Source of the DNA: DATLNF01 sp046590575
GTDB lineage: Bacteria; Actinomycetota; Actinomycetes; BP-191
Length of the DNA: 64,000 nucleotides
Direction: 5' to 3'
Assembly: GCA_046590575.1 (NCBI GenBank)
Contig: JBKJUS010000012.1
Span: 28,738 to 92,737 of the forward strand
The first letter of the stretch is position 1; each line of letters starts with the position of its first letter. The position numbers were made by a program, and so were the translations under genes. The notes below the pieces were generated by a model, which searched no databases, was not told the origin of the DNA, and was given only the letters and a program-made list of their open reading frames with translations. This document shows, piece by piece, positions 25,169-34,987 of this stretch.

Positions 25169-26443
25169 TCAGGCGTCCGCCCTCGATCCTCGAGCTGGGC
25201 GTGCGAGCCGAACGTCGCGGCGGATCGTGCCATCGAGGTCACGCCAGGTGCCCGGACCGAGCTCGACCCGCGATGGCGTAGGTCGCTGTTCATGGGCGCG
25301 ACCCACGACCGGTGCCATGGCCACGGGGGTGCGCTCCCGAGCGAGGATCGAGGAGGGCCCGATGGCGACGGCGTGCTCGGCGTCGAAGGCAGCGAGGTCG
25401 CCGCTCCCGGGGAAGTAGGCGACATGAAGCGAGGTCTCCTCGACCCATGCGGCCCCGGCGTCATCGGATCGGAAGATGCCAGTACCATTGAGCGACGCGA
25501 AGCAGCGCGCACCGACGCAGTCGAGACCGTCCAGAGTGGTGTCCGAACTGGCGACCGATCCGGCATCGGCGAATCGTCGACCCCCGTCGTTGCTCGTGAA
25601 GATCTCTCCGTCGGAGCGGCCCACCACAACCCGTTGCCCGCCGGCCCACGCCACCGAGGTGCACCGAGGACGGCAGGTAAGAGCACGCCGCCAGGTGCGA
25701 CCGCCGTCACTCGTCGCGTAGACGCCGCCCGAGACGGAGGTGCCCGAGTAGCCGCACGAGTGGTCTTCCTCGACGGTCGCCGAGTAGCTGAACTCGCTCA
25801 CCAACGCGACACCACGCCGGGCGTCGGCGAACCGCACCTCGTCGACCTTCCCGCCGGCATGAGGGATGTCGGTGCGCCGCCAACGGACGCCGTCAGTCGA
25901 GACGAGCAGCGGCGTCGTCGGCAACACGTAAGCGCACAAGCCGACTACCTCGGAGCCGGTGCGCGCATACCAGAGCGCGCCTCCGGTCCGCTCGAGCCCC
26001 TCGGCGTACTCGAAGACCTCGCTGCTGGTGACGGACGGCGCTGCCACACGTGACCAGCTGACGCCGCCGTCCGTCGTGCGGGACAGCGCGGTGCCGTTCG
26101 CGCCGTAGGCAGACGTCTCACTCTGCGGCGCGACGAAGGTGCGCGACGTGCCGCCAATAACCGGGCCGGAGTAAGGCAGGGGCACGCCAGGGACCGGCGC
26201 CGTCACCAGGGTCACCGGCGTCCAGGTGTGGCCGAAGTCGGTGGTCTTCGCGATTCGGTTGTTCTCGAGAACGGCCCACGCCACGCCTCCCGGCAGCGCT
26301 GCGAGGGCATGCTCCGCCTGCTGCTGGACCGGGTGCGTGCCAACCCAGGCCGGGATGGGCGCGGCCGAGCCCGCGGTAGCAGTGGCGATCAGACCAACCA
26401 GGCAGAGCAGCGCCGGTCGGCCCACCGGACAGGGGCGTTGCAT
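25169..26443 (-). CDS. Secreted BNR/YCF48-like repeat protein
   Basis: 424 residues, exported (signal GRPALLCLVGLIATATAGSAA). Repeats of the form TTDFGHTW, TTDGGVSW, STDGVRW, TSDGGRTW, SNDGGRR, SDDAGAAW across the chain indicate a beta-propeller like photosynthesis-stability YCF48 or BNR proteins. ATG at 26443 is chosen because the signal peptide begins there; a TTG start at 26470 is possible. It is divergent from the PGRP amidase gene. Biochemical role unknown; the second propeller of this type in the window (other at 12822). Confidence 0.75.
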   Translation of the reverse strand: MQRPCPVGRPALLCLVGLIATATAGSAAPIPAWVGTHPVQQQAEHALAALPGGVAWAVLENNRIAKTTDFGHTWTPVTLVTAPVPGVPLPYSGPVIGGTSRTFVAPQSETSAYGANGTALSRTTDGGVSWSRVAAPSVTSSEVFEYAEGLERTGGALWYARTGSEVVGLCAYVLPTTPLLVSTDGVRWRRTDIPHAGGKVDEVRFADARRGVALVSEFSYSATVEEDHSCGYSGTSVSGGVYATSDGGRTWRRALTCRPRCTSVAWAGGQRVVVGRSDGEIFTSNDGGRRFADAGSVASSDTTLDGLDCVGARCFASLNGTGIFRSDDAGAAWVEETSLHVAYFPGSGDLAAFDAEHAVAIGPSSILARERTPVAMAPVVGRAHEQRPTPSRVELGPGTWRDLDGTIRRDVRLARPARGSRADA

Positions 26444-26606
26444 GAGCGAGATCTTCGAGCCGACCGTCAAATCTCCTGCCAGCAGGCTCAGAGTCAGCTG
26501 CGCCGACGCCGCACGGCATGCCGAGGGTCCGGACCCTGGAGGGCGCTCAGCTCATACCCGAAACATTTCTGCGCACCCGTCCTTGTCCGAGGCGTCCGCG
26601 ACGGCG

Positions 26607-28031
26607 ATGATGCGAAACTCCCACCGACACATACCCCCGGGGATCTTGTTGCTCTCGCGCCGCGCCCTGCTCGCCGCTGCCCTGCTTGCCGCCCTGGTAG
26701 GTCCCGCGCTGCCCGGATTCGCAGCTGAGCCAGTGGTGGAGAGCACTGTCGTACGACGGACGCTCGACACCGCAGCGCGAGATGCCGACGGCGTCGTCAC
26801 GACGCTGCCCCGGGGCACCCAGCTGGTCGGGGTCGCCTGGTCGACCGGAGTCGCCACCGTCGACGTGCGGTGGCAGACGCCGAGCGGTTGGACACCGTGG
26901 GTCACCGTCGACAGCGAGCCGGGCGCAGCACCGGGTGACGGCGGCGACCGGCGCGTCCGACCAGGCACGGAGCCGATCTGGCCCGCTCGGGGAGCGACTG
27001 CTGTCGGCGTACGGCTGCGCAGCGTCTCCAGCACGATGTCGCCGCAGCTGCTGATCGTCGGTGAGCGAACCAGGCGGTCATGGCGCGTCGCCCGGTCGGG
27101 CACCGCGGTTGCGGCGACGACCACTGGCGAGGAGCGACTCGGCCAGGTCGTGTCGCGACGCGAATGGGGTGCCAACGAGGCGATCCGCAAACGGCCGACC
27201 TACCAGTCGCGGGTCGACGCGGTGGTCGTGCATCACACGGTCAACGCCAACGACTACACCGAGGCCGAAGCCCCGGCGATCATGCGCTCCATCTACGCCT
27301 TCCATGTGCGCGGCCGCGGGTACGACGACATCGCGTACAACATGCTCGTCGACCGCTTCGGGCGGCTCTTCGAGGGCCGTGCCGGTGGCTTCCGCAGCCG
27401 GGCGATCAAGGGCTCGCACACCGGTGGGTTCAACGTGCGCACCCTCGGCGTCGCCATGATCGGCGACCAGGACGCGGCCGCGCCGGCGGCACCCATGGCC
27501 GACGCCGTCGCCCGCGTTGCCTCCTGGGCGGCCGACACATGGCAGTTCGACCCCCGCGGCCAGACGACGCTGGTCTCCAAGGGCTCCAGCCGTTATCCCA
27601 GCGGCCAACGAGTGACCGTTCGACGGCTGCTCGGACACCGTGATCTCAGCAACACGGCATGCCCTGGCCGGTTCGCCTACCCGCTGCTGCCTGACCTGCG
27701 GGACCGGGCCTGGCGGCTGCTGGCGCCGGTCATCACCGATGTCGTGGTCGAAGGTGCTCCGGTTCGGTCCCCCGAGCCGCTGCGGATCTGGGCCCGGCTG
27801 ACCGCGGCAGCAGCGTGGACGGTCACCGTCACGTCGCCCTACGGTGTGGTGGTCAGCTCCAGTGCGGGCCGCGGCACCACGCCGATGCTGGAGTGGGATG
27901 GCCGCGTCGGCGGGTTCCCGGCCCTACCCGGCGAGTACGTCTGGACCACTGCCGCGGACGACGGCGTCCACGGCGCGTCGGAGCCGGTAAGCGGCACCGT
28001 GCTCGTCGGGCCGCCGGTGCTGTCTCGCTAA
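26607..28031 (+). CDS. Secreted PGRP/N-acetylmuramoyl-L-alanine amidase
   Basis: 474-residue exported peptidoglycan amidase. Signal segment SRRALLAAALLAALVGPALP, a beta-rich N-terminal domain about 40-160, the amidase core with zinc ligands visible as His in AVVVHHTVN and His/Cys in LLGHRDLSNTACPG, and DDIAYNMLVDRFGRLFEGRAG between. The C-terminal 90 residues form an Ig-like module of the FlgD type (LEWDGRVGGFPALPGEYVWT). Start ATG at 26607 or 26610; the ribosome site is weak. Same family as the gene at the left edge. The 3' end overlaps the converging membrane protein by 4 bases. Confidence 0.88.
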   Translation: MMRNSHRHIPPGILLLSRRALLAAALLAALVGPALPGFAAEPVVESTVVRRTLDTAARDADGVVTTLPRGTQLVGVAWSTGVATVDVRWQTPSGWTPWVTVDSEPGAAPGDGGDRRVRPGTEPIWPARGATAVGVRLRSVSSTMSPQLLIVGERTRRSWRVARSGTAVAATTTGEERLGQVVSRREWGANEAIRKRPTYQSRVDAVVVHHTVNANDYTEAEAPAIMRSIYAFHVRGRGYDDIAYNMLVDRFGRLFEGRAGGFRSRAIKGSHTGGFNVRTLGVAMIGDQDAAAPAAPMADAVARVASWAADTWQFDPRGQTTLVSKGSSRYPSGQRVTVRRLLGHRDLSNTACPGRFAYPLLPDLRDRAWRLLAPVITDVVVEGAPVRSPEPLRIWARLTAAAAWTVTVTSPYGVVVSSSAGRGTTPMLEWDGRVGGFPALPGEYVWTTAADDGVHGASEPVSGTVLVGPPVLSR

Positions 28032-29776
28032 CGCGATCCGCGCCGGAGGTCCCAGATGAGCATTCCGCCGGACTCCAGCGGTGGCCGGCCGAGCACGCCG
28101 GTCAGGTAGCCGAGGAGCTCAGCCTGTTTGGGCGACGGACCAAGGATCACGTGCGTGGGATCCCAGTAGGCGAGATCTGCCGTCGCGTCAGCCAGGCTCC
28201 CTTGGTCCAGCGGAGGATAGGCGTCACCCTGGTGGATCTTGATCAGCGTGCTCTGGGTGCTGCGGTCGACCGGTGTGAAGAACGCTTTGCGATCGGCTCC
28301 TGGACCGATGTAGAACCCACCGACCATGCGAAACCGGAGGCCCGCCGCCATCTGCCAGCGCATCGGCTCGACGTTCTGCGGAGTGGGCACCGGCACGATC
28401 AGCACTGTGCTGCCGTCGGGGACCTGGCGTCGTACCTCGTCACCGAAATAGGTCGGCACCGGACTGACGCGCACACTCGACAGCGGCAGAGGGGACCCGA
28501 GGAGAAGTACGACGAGGACAGCAGTCAGCGGTGCGATCGAGACCGTCGGAGGGAACTTCGTCACGTGGTCGATGGCGAGGGCGAGGATGAGAGCGATCAT
28601 CAGGTAGATCGCGAAAGGAAAGCGGATCGGCAACGCCGACTCGAAGACGGGCAACCGCGCGACGTAGTTCCACGGGAGCGTCACGCCGGTCGCCTTGTTG
28701 TTCACGATCAGCGCGGGCCCCAGTGACAGCACTGCGGTCGCCACGGCCGCCCCCGCCGCGACCCGCACGAGCAACCGGCGGCGCAGCACGACGACCGCGG
28801 TGCCGACCACAAGGAGGAGGAGCCATCCCATCGCCGCGTTCTGCTCGGTAAGCCCGCCTCGCAGCGAGAGCGACGTCGCCTTGTCGGCGGCCGAGCCGAA
28901 GCGCTGCAGCGAGCTGGGCAACAGGTAGCTCTGCAGGTCGGTCGAGAACGCGTCGAAGAGGAACGGACTGCTCGTCACGCTTCCCGGCCCCGCAAACTGG
29001 ACCCACAGCGGATAGCCGACCGCCACCAGGACGACGACCACCGCCAGCCCACCCCCCCGAAAGAGACGACCGGCGGCCCTCGGCACGTCGAGCGGGCGGT
29101 GGAGGCCAGCGCACACGAGGGCGCCGACCGAGAGAACCGCGGCGATGAAGAGCCACTCTTCCCCGATGAAGATCTGGAGCACGGTGAGCCCAGCCAGCCG
29201 TAGCCCGACGGCGGTGGAGGAGCGGGTCGACGCCGCGAGGTCGTAGACCTGAAGCAAGATCAGCGGGACAAGGAAGGCCAGCGTCATGTGCAGGTGGCCC
29301 AGAGACTGGGCGACCATCGCCGGACAGAAGCCCACGACCAGCCCCCCGACAACGGCGGCGCCCGGGTTGTGCACGAAGCGGCGCAGGACCAGGTACGACG
29401 TCCACGCCGTGAGCGCTGGGCCGAGTGTCAGCAGGAAGACGAAGGACGTGGGCGCGCCGAAGATCATGGTGATCGGTGAAACCGCGATACCCGGCACGAT
29501 GACCGAGGTGTTGGCCATCAAGTTGACCCCGCGAGGTGCGTTCATCAGGGTTGTGATCAGAGAGGCGTCGAAGTTGGCGAGCGCATGGGCGGTGCGCGCC
29601 AGGAACCACTCGAAGAGCACCTCGTCGTGGGGGTTGCCGGCGAGCGAGCGCTCCGACGGGTTCGACCACATCGCGTGCGTCAGCCCGAAGGCAAGTGCCC
29701 AGTAGCCGACGAAGGCGCCTACCGGCCAGGAGACCAGGTGGCTTCGGCGCGCCCACAGCTCCCGCGGCGACGACAC
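28028..29776 (-). CDS. Polytopic membrane protein, GT-C glycosyltransferase-like
   Basis: 582 residues with about eleven predicted membrane segments and a soluble C-terminal part. The first loop contains NPHDEVLFEWFL, a typical acidic position in lipid-linked GT-C enzymes. The overall form and its relatedness in style to the plus-strand protein at 31711 (similar first loops, late RxPVP/NGST-like soluble tail) suggest two paralogues. It is divergent from the GT2-GtrA operon, so both are probably part of one surface-glycan system. Enzymatic role is an inference from topology only. Confidence 0.65.
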   Translation of the reverse strand: MSSPRELWARRSHLVSWPVGAFVGYWALAFGLTHAMWSNPSERSLAGNPHDEVLFEWFLARTAHALANFDASLITTLMNAPRGVNLMANTSVIVPGIAVSPITMIFGAPTSFVFLLTLGPALTAWTSYLVLRRFVHNPGAAVVGGLVVGFCPAMVAQSLGHLHMTLAFLVPLILLQVYDLAASTRSSTAVGLRLAGLTVLQIFIGEEWLFIAAVLSVGALVCAGLHRPLDVPRAAGRLFRGGGLAVVVVLVAVGYPLWVQFAGPGSVTSSPFLFDAFSTDLQSYLLPSSLQRFGSAADKATSLSLRGGLTEQNAAMGWLLLLVVGTAVVVLRRRLLVRVAAGAAVATAVLSLGPALIVNNKATGVTLPWNYVARLPVFESALPIRFPFAIYLMIALILALAIDHVTKFPPTVSIAPLTAVLVVLLLGSPLPLSSVRVSPVPTYFGDEVRRQVPDGSTVLIVPVPTPQNVEPMRWQMAAGLRFRMVGGFYIGPGADRKAFFTPVDRSTQSTLIKIHQGDAYPPLDQGSLADATADLAYWDPTHVILGPSPKQAELLGYLTGVLGRPPLESGGMLIWDLRRGSR

Positions 29777-29836
29777 AGAGGCAGGCTCTCACAGCGCCTA
29801 TGCTCGCTGCTCGACGTCGACCGACAGGGCGTGATC

Positions 29837-30517
29837 GTGAAGCTGTCCATCTTGATGCCCGTCTACAACGAGGCCGCCACCTTGAGCACCGCGATCAAGC
29901 GGGTGATCGACGTCGGCTACCCGTGCGACATCGAGCTGGTGATCGTCGACGACGGCAGCTTCGACGCCACCCCCTCGATCCTCGTAGCGCTCGACGACAG
30001 CCGGATCGTCGTCCGCACCCACTCCCGTAACCGCGGCAAGGGCGCGGCCATCCGCACCGCCGTTGAAACGGCCACAGGCGACTTCCTGGTCATCTGCGAC
30101 GCAGACTTGGAGTACTCCCCCGAGGAGATCCCGCGCCTCCTTGAGCCGATCCTGCGGGGCGACAGCAACGTTGTCTACGGCACCCGCTCGTTCGGCAGCA
30201 GCACAGCGTTCTCGTTCTGGTACGTGCTGGGCAACAAGGCCGTGACCTTGTGGGCCAACATGCTCTTCAACTCCTGGATTTCCGACCTCGAGACCTGCTT
30301 CAAACTCATGCCACTGAGCCTTTACCGCTCCCTCGACATCCGCTCTGCCGGTTTCGGCATGGAGGCCGAAGTCACCGGCAAGCTTCTCCGCCAGGGCATC
30401 CGGCCCTTCGAGGTGCCGATCAGCTACAAAGCCCGCGGCCGCGAGGAGGGCAAGAAGCTCACCTGGCGCGACGGCGTCGAAGCCCTCTGGATCCTGCTGC
30501 GACTGCGGCTGCGCTGA
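29837..30517 (+). CDS. GT2 glycosyltransferase (polyprenyl-phosphate sugar synthase-like)
   Basis: 226 residues, soluble GT-A fold: LSILMPVYNEAATL at the start, IVDDGSFD (nucleotide-sugar Asp), NRGKGAAIRTA and CDADLEYSPEEI (DxD-like metal site). This layout, with no membrane tail, is that of dolichol-phosphate-mannose-synthase-like enzymes that load a sugar onto polyprenyl phosphate. GTG at 29837 is preferred (AGGG 8 bases before; gives MKLSILMPVYNE); 29831 is an alternative. First gene of a four-gene run with GtrA, a second GT2 and a GT-C-like protein. Confidence 0.85.
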   Translation: MKLSILMPVYNEAATLSTAIKRVIDVGYPCDIELVIVDDGSFDATPSILVALDDSRIVVRTHSRNRGKGAAIRTAVETATGDFLVICDADLEYSPEEIPRLLEPILRGDSNVVYGTRSFGSSTAFSFWYVLGNKAVTLWANMLFNSWISDLETCFKLMPLSLYRSLDIRSAGFGMEAEVTGKLLRQGIRPFEVPISYKARGREEGKKLTWRDGVEALWILLRLRLR

Positions 30518-30533
30518 CTTGTTCGACAGCGCT

Positions 30534-30548
30534 TAGGCTGTCTCGGTG
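30534..30548 (+). promoter_or_regulatory. Leaderless-type -10 box before the GtrA gene
   Basis: TAGGCT ends 6 bases before the GTG at 30546, with no ribosome site: the spacing expected when transcription starts at the start codon. Same box and spacing as before the MFS gene. Confidence 0.5.
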
Positions 30549-30974
30549 CAGACCGACCAGTCAGCGGTGCCCGCAGCGCCGATCCGGCAGAGCCGGCTCC
30601 CGGCGTTCGCGCAGTCCAGCCTAGCCCGCTATCTCCTGGTGGGCGGCCTGAGCTTCGGTGTCGATGCGGGCCTGCTCATCGCTCTCCGCGAAGGGGCTGA
30701 TGCTCCGCTACTGGTCGCGGCCAGCATTGCCTTCTGGTCGGCGCTTGCCTTCAATTTCACCCTCAACCGGCTGTGGTCTTTCGGGGGCCGCGCGGACGTG
30801 AAGATCTCGTTCGCGAAGTACCTCAGCCTCGTCGCAGGCAACTACCTCGGCGCCCTCGCGATTCTGTCCATTGGAACTGGGATCGGCTTCAACTACGTGC
30901 TCGTCAAAGCCGGCGCGGCCGGGACGGCGGTCTGCTGGAACTATCTCGCCTACCGGTTCTGGGTCTTCCGGTGA
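30546..30974 (+). CDS. GtrA-family membrane protein
   Basis: 142 residues with four membrane helices; contains RYLLVGGLSFGVDAGLL, FNFTLNRLWSFG and a final CWNYLAYRFWVFR, all hallmark GtrA patterns. GtrA proteins are thought to flip polyprenyl-linked sugars across the membrane for use by GT-C transferases; here that would link the GT2 enzymes on both sides to the membrane protein at 31711. The stop overlaps the next gene's GTG by 4 bases. Confidence 0.88.
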   Translation: MQTDQSAVPAAPIRQSRLPAFAQSSLARYLLVGGLSFGVDAGLLIALREGADAPLLVAASIAFWSALAFNFTLNRLWSFGGRADVKISFAKYLSLVAGNYLGALAILSIGTGIGFNYVLVKAGAAGTAVCWNYLAYRFWVFR

Positions 30975-31714
30975 GGGTGTCCGTCGTCGTCCCCGCGTTC
31001 AACGAGGAAGCGGTCATCGGCGACGCCGTCCGTCGGCTGCACGACTTCTGGACCGCCGGTGTAGACGGTGGCGAGGTCGAGATCGTCGTGGTGGACGACG
31101 GCAGCACCGATGCAACCGCGCAGCAGGTGCGCGGTCTGGCCCTCCCACGTGTGCGACTCGTGCAGCAGCCCAACGGCGGGAAGGGAGCGGCCGTCCGCGC
31201 CGGGGTGGCCGTGTCGACCGGGGACGTCGTCTACTTCATCGACGCCGATCTCCCCTATGCGCTCGACAACCAGAGAGCGGCAGTCGAACTGATCGAATCG
31301 GGCGCGCGCGCTGCCGTCGGCTCACGCCGAGTCGCTGGGGCGCATGCCGCGGACTATCCGTTCGCGCGACGGGCGTTCTCGTGGTCGCTCAAGGTGCTGA
31401 TGCGCATCCTGCTCGGGCTGCGAGTTTCCGATACGCAATGCGGCCTGAAGGCCTTCGAGGGCGATCTCGCGCGGCAGGTGTTCTCGGGACTGCGGGTCAC
31501 CGGATTCGGCTTCGACCTCGAGCTGCTCGTCATCCTGCAACGCAACGCCGTCGACGTACAGGAGCTGCCGGTGGACCTCCAACACACCGCGCGGACGAGC
31601 GTGTCATTGGTCCGCGACTCGGCGCGCATCTTGGCCAACATGGCATCGCTGAAGTGGGGCGTCGTCCGCGGCCGCTACGACGGACGGCTGACCGTCCCGA
31701 CGACTGCCTCGTGA
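30971..31714 (+). CDS. GT2 glycosyltransferase, second copy
   Basis: 247 residues: RVSVVVPAFNEEAVIGDAV, VVDDGSTDATA, GGKGAAVRAGV, FIDADLPYALDN and DTQCGLKAF, again the polyprenyl-phosphate glycosyltransferase pattern. GTG at 30971 overlaps the GtrA stop (GTGA), and its own stop overlaps the GTG of the next gene the same way, so three genes are translationally chained. Probably loads a sugar differing from that of the first GT2, which would explain two copies. Confidence 0.87.
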   Translation: MRVSVVVPAFNEEAVIGDAVRRLHDFWTAGVDGGEVEIVVVDDGSTDATAQQVRGLALPRVRLVQQPNGGKGAAVRAGVAVSTGDVVYFIDADLPYALDNQRAAVELIESGARAAVGSRRVAGAHAADYPFARRAFSWSLKVLMRILLGLRVSDTQCGLKAFEGDLARQVFSGLRVTGFGFDLELLVILQRNAVDVQELPVDLQHTARTSVSLVRDSARILANMASLKWGVVRGRYDGRLTVPTTAS

Positions 31715-33411
31715 CGCTCGGACGATCGCCCAGGATCACCGCCCGCGAGGTCACCGCATACGTCGTCGGAGGGCTGCTGCTTGCCGTCGTCATGACCTGG
31801 CCACTGGCTCTGCATCTCGACGAGCGCATCCCGCAGGACATCGTGGACCCGCTCAACCAGGCGTGGCAGCTGGCCTGGGGCGGGCACGCGCTGCGCACGT
31901 CGCCGCTGTCGTTGTGGCAGGCCAATACCTTCTTCCCAGTGTCGGACAGCCTGGCCTTCAGCGACAGTCTGCTCGGCTACGCCCCGATCGGCGTGCTCCT
32001 CGCCCGCGGCACAAGTGGGGCACTCACGGCGTACAACGTGGCCTTTCTCACGGCGTACGCGATGTGCTTTGTGGGTGCCACGCTGCTCGCTCGCGAGCTG
32101 GGGGCGCGGTCGTCGGCGGCAGTCGTCGCAGGTGTCGCTTTCGCGTACGCGCCGTGGCGGATGACCCACAACGGACATCTGAACATCCTGTCGATCGGCG
32201 GTGTCGCCCTCTCGGTCTTCCTGCTGCTGCGCGGCTACCGGCGGGCCAGCGCCCGCCTGATCGTCGGCGGCTGGGCGGCCGCAGCGTGGCAGCTCAGCAT
32301 CGGCTTCGCTATGGGCCTCTTCTTCGCGTATCTGCTGATGCTTCTCGGGCTCCTAGCTGTCGTGTGGTGGCTGCGCGCCGGACGCCCGGCGCTTGGCCGA
32401 ACCACGGTCGCTGGATCGGCTGCCGGCCTGCTGCTCTTCCTGCTCGCTGCCGGTCTGCTCGCCCGGCCGTATCTGCGTATCACCGAGCGCTATCCCGAAG
32501 CTCAGCGCACGATCTCCAGCGTCGACTTCTTTTCCCCGCCGCCACGCTCGCTGCTCGCCGCTCCCGGCGAAGGTCGGGTGTGGGGCGGGCGCACCAAGTC
32601 GATTCGCGACGAGCTGCCGTTCTCGCCCGAGCAGGCGCTGTTCCCGGGGTTGCTTGTCGTCGCGCTCGCCGCCGCCGGCCTCGGCACCACGCGGGTGTCC
32701 CGCTCGTGGCGGGCCGGGCTTGCTGCGGGCATCGTGGTGTCGACACTGCTCGCGTTGGGTACCCGGGTTGGCCTGACCCGGCCGTTCTACGTCTTCCTCT
32801 TCAACCACGCGCCGGGCTGGAACGCTGTCCGCACGCCGGGGCGGATCATCGCCTTTGCCTCACTCGGCCTCGCCCTGCTGGCTGCGCTGGGGGCTCACGC
32901 CGTGCAAGACCTGCTGCTCGCGCGCGACCTCGGCCGTCGGGCTCAAGGAGGCGGATCCGCACGGCGGGGCGCCACCCTCGCTGCGGGTGTTGGGGCCCTT
33001 CTGGCCGCGATCGTCTTCGCCGAGGGCATGCCCCTCCTGCCGCAGCCAGAAGTGCCGAAGCGACCGGGCGCCCTCGACACCGTTGCCGAAGCGCGGGTGC
33101 ACCTGCCGACCGACTTCTTTCACGACACGGCGTACATGTTCTTCTCGACCGAGGACTTCACACCGATCTCCAACGGCAGCACATCCTTCGTCCCGCCGCG
33201 ACTGGAACGGCTAAGGCAGGACCTGGTCGCCTTCCCCGACGCGGCGTCTGTCGCGAGCCTGCGGGAGCTCGGGCTGCGTGCCGTCGTACTGCACCTCGAC
33301 CGCGCGCCCGGAACGCCGTGGCAGGACACCGCCAACCGCCCCATCGATGGCCTCCCGCTGACCCGCGAGATCCTCGGTGACGTTGTCGTCTACCGCCTGA
33401 CGGAGTCGTGA
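31711..33411 (+). CDS. Polytopic membrane glycosyltransferase-like protein (GT-C)
   Basis: 566 residues, about ten membrane spans and a soluble C-terminal region (about 440-566). First loop DERIPQDIVDPLNQAW carries acidic residues as in GT-C active sites; HNGHLNILSIGG and NHAPGWNAVRTPGR are further conserved-looking loops. The coupled genes upstream (GT2-GtrA-GT2) suggest it takes a polyprenyl-linked sugar and adds it to an envelope acceptor. Acceptor unknown. It ends 4 bases before the converging GT87 gene. Confidence 0.72.
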   Translation: MTLGRSPRITAREVTAYVVGGLLLAVVMTWPLALHLDERIPQDIVDPLNQAWQLAWGGHALRTSPLSLWQANTFFPVSDSLAFSDSLLGYAPIGVLLARGTSGALTAYNVAFLTAYAMCFVGATLLARELGARSSAAVVAGVAFAYAPWRMTHNGHLNILSIGGVALSVFLLLRGYRRASARLIVGGWAAAAWQLSIGFAMGLFFAYLLMLLGLLAVVWWLRAGRPALGRTTVAGSAAGLLLFLLAAGLLARPYLRITERYPEAQRTISSVDFFSPPPRSLLAAPGEGRVWGGRTKSIRDELPFSPEQALFPGLLVVALAAAGLGTTRVSRSWRAGLAAGIVVSTLLALGTRVGLTRPFYVFLFNHAPGWNAVRTPGRIIAFASLGLALLAALGAHAVQDLLLARDLGRRAQGGGSARRGATLAAGVGALLAAIVFAEGMPLLPQPEVPKRPGALDTVAEARVHLPTDFFHDTAYMFFSTEDFTPISNGSTSFVPPRLERLRQDLVAFPDAASVASLRELGLRAVVLHLDRAPGTPWQDTANRPIDGLPLTREILGDVVVYRLTES

Positions 33412-33415
33412 ACGC

Positions 33416-34987
33416 TCACAAGGGGGCCGGGTCGGCGCGACGACGAGGCACGACGGTAGAACCGGTCCGAACCCGCTTACCCGGCTCGGGCACCTCGCGA
33501 CCGCGCGGATCGGGTGCTCCGTCGAGCACGCCGCCGGCCGGGTCGTCGACACCACCCTCGCGTACGACGTCGTGCGCAGGACGCAGGATCTCTCGGACGA
33601 CAAGGCCCATCAACACCAGCAACGCGATGTCGCGAGCAGCGATCGCGACAAGGAACGCGTCGACCGGCAGCCCACGTTCTGCTTTGGAGAACTGCACGAA
33701 CATGTAGAAGCGGGTGAACATCACACCGAGCTCCAGCACCTGCCAGGTGAGGAACGCTCCCCACCGTGGTCGGGCCATCACGGCGAGCGGGATGAGCCAG
33801 ATGGTGTACTGCGGCGAGTTGACCTTGTTGGTGAGAAGGAACGCAGCGAGAGTCAGGAAGAGCACCTGGCCCAGCCGCGGTCGCCGAGGTGCCCGCCAGA
33901 TCAGCACACCGATCGCGACCAGGCTGAGCAGGAACGTCGCAGCCACGAGGCGGTTGAGCGTGAAGGTGTCACCGCCGCTGCTGTTGACGGGGAAGGTCCA
34001 CGACCGGTTGCCGGTGATGTCGCGCATCACCTCCTGGGCCATGAACCACAGCGAGTCCCAGTCTGCGCCGCGCTCGGAGTTGAGGACGAAGAAGCGGCCG
34101 ACGGAGTTACGCGGCTCATCGCTGTCGCCAAAAATCGGTAGCGACTTTCCGGGATCGCCGTAGACGAAGTCTCCAGCCACCTGGTAGACGATGACGTTGA
34201 GCGCGGCGTAGACCGCCAGCGCGGCGCCGACGCACTTCGCCCAAGCATTCAGTCGATGCGCCCGCAGGCACAGCACGAGGAGCGGCACGAAGAAGATCGC
34301 CGGGTACAGCTTGGTCGCCACTGCCAGCCCGAGCAGCAGCCCGGACACGGTAGGTCGGCCACGGGCCCACTGCCAAAGTCCGAGACCGGCGAGTGCTGCT
34401 GCCGGCAGGTCCCAGTTGGTGGTGCCGTGCAGGAGCAGCCCGGGCGCAAGAGCAACGAGTGCGGCGTCCCAGCGCCGTCTTCGGCCGGCGAGTGCGACAC
34501 TCGTGCCGGTCATCACCAGCGCTGAGACGAGCAGCAGCACCGACGTTCGGTCGTAGAACTCGGTCGCGCTGTCCGCCGTGAAGGTGGCCAACTCCATGAT
34601 CCCGCCGATCAGCACGGGGTACTCGACCGGATGATCGACGTAGGGCGTCTTGCCGTCGCTCAGGCCCTCGGCGAACCACAGGGCGTGCACGTCGGTGTAG
34701 CAGAGACGGGTGTAGGCGTGCCGGTTGCCTTCGCCGTAGTTACCCGAGTGGCAGGGCAGCTTCTGCAGCCAGCCGAGCCCAAAGGTCAGCATCGTCAGCG
34801 CCAGCAGCACGCGCAGCGGGGTCCAGAACGAATGCGCACCGACGCGGGCATGGGCACCGACCGGCCCGCCAATGATCGTGCTCGCCTGCCGCGCGACCGG
34901 ATCGACCTGCGACGGGATGACAGGGGCGCCGAACCCTGCAGCGGCCGGCACGGGGGAGGCGGCCTCAGCGGGAGCAGTCACGGACAT
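33416..34987 (-). CDS. GT87-family (DUF2029) membrane glycosyltransferase
   Basis: 523 residues, about ten membrane spans. Features of polyprenyl-phosphomannose-dependent GT87 transferases: CYTDVHALWFAEGLSDGKTPYVDHPVEYP in the first loop with the acidic/His-Pro-Val-Glu-Tyr-Pro motif, VATKLYPAIFFVPLL, and VNSPQYTIWLIPL. In mycobacteria a similar gene follows ponA1; the same order is seen here (65-base gap). Probably transfers a sugar to an outer-envelope lipid or glycan. ATG 34987 is preferred; 34996 and 35032 are alternatives. Confidence 0.83.
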   Translation of the reverse strand: MSVTAPAEAASPVPAAAGFGAPVIPSQVDPVARQASTIIGGPVGAHARVGAHSFWTPLRVLLALTMLTFGLGWLQKLPCHSGNYGEGNRHAYTRLCYTDVHALWFAEGLSDGKTPYVDHPVEYPVLIGGIMELATFTADSATEFYDRTSVLLLVSALVMTGTSVALAGRRRRWDAALVALAPGLLLHGTTNWDLPAAALAGLGLWQWARGRPTVSGLLLGLAVATKLYPAIFFVPLLVLCLRAHRLNAWAKCVGAALAVYAALNVIVYQVAGDFVYGDPGKSLPIFGDSDEPRNSVGRFFVLNSERGADWDSLWFMAQEVMRDITGNRSWTFPVNSSGGDTFTLNRLVAATFLLSLVAIGVLIWRAPRRPRLGQVLFLTLAAFLLTNKVNSPQYTIWLIPLAVMARPRWGAFLTWQVLELGVMFTRFYMFVQFSKAERGLPVDAFLVAIAARDIALLVLMGLVVREILRPAHDVVREGGVDDPAGGVLDGAPDPRGREVPEPGKRVRTGSTVVPRRRADPAPL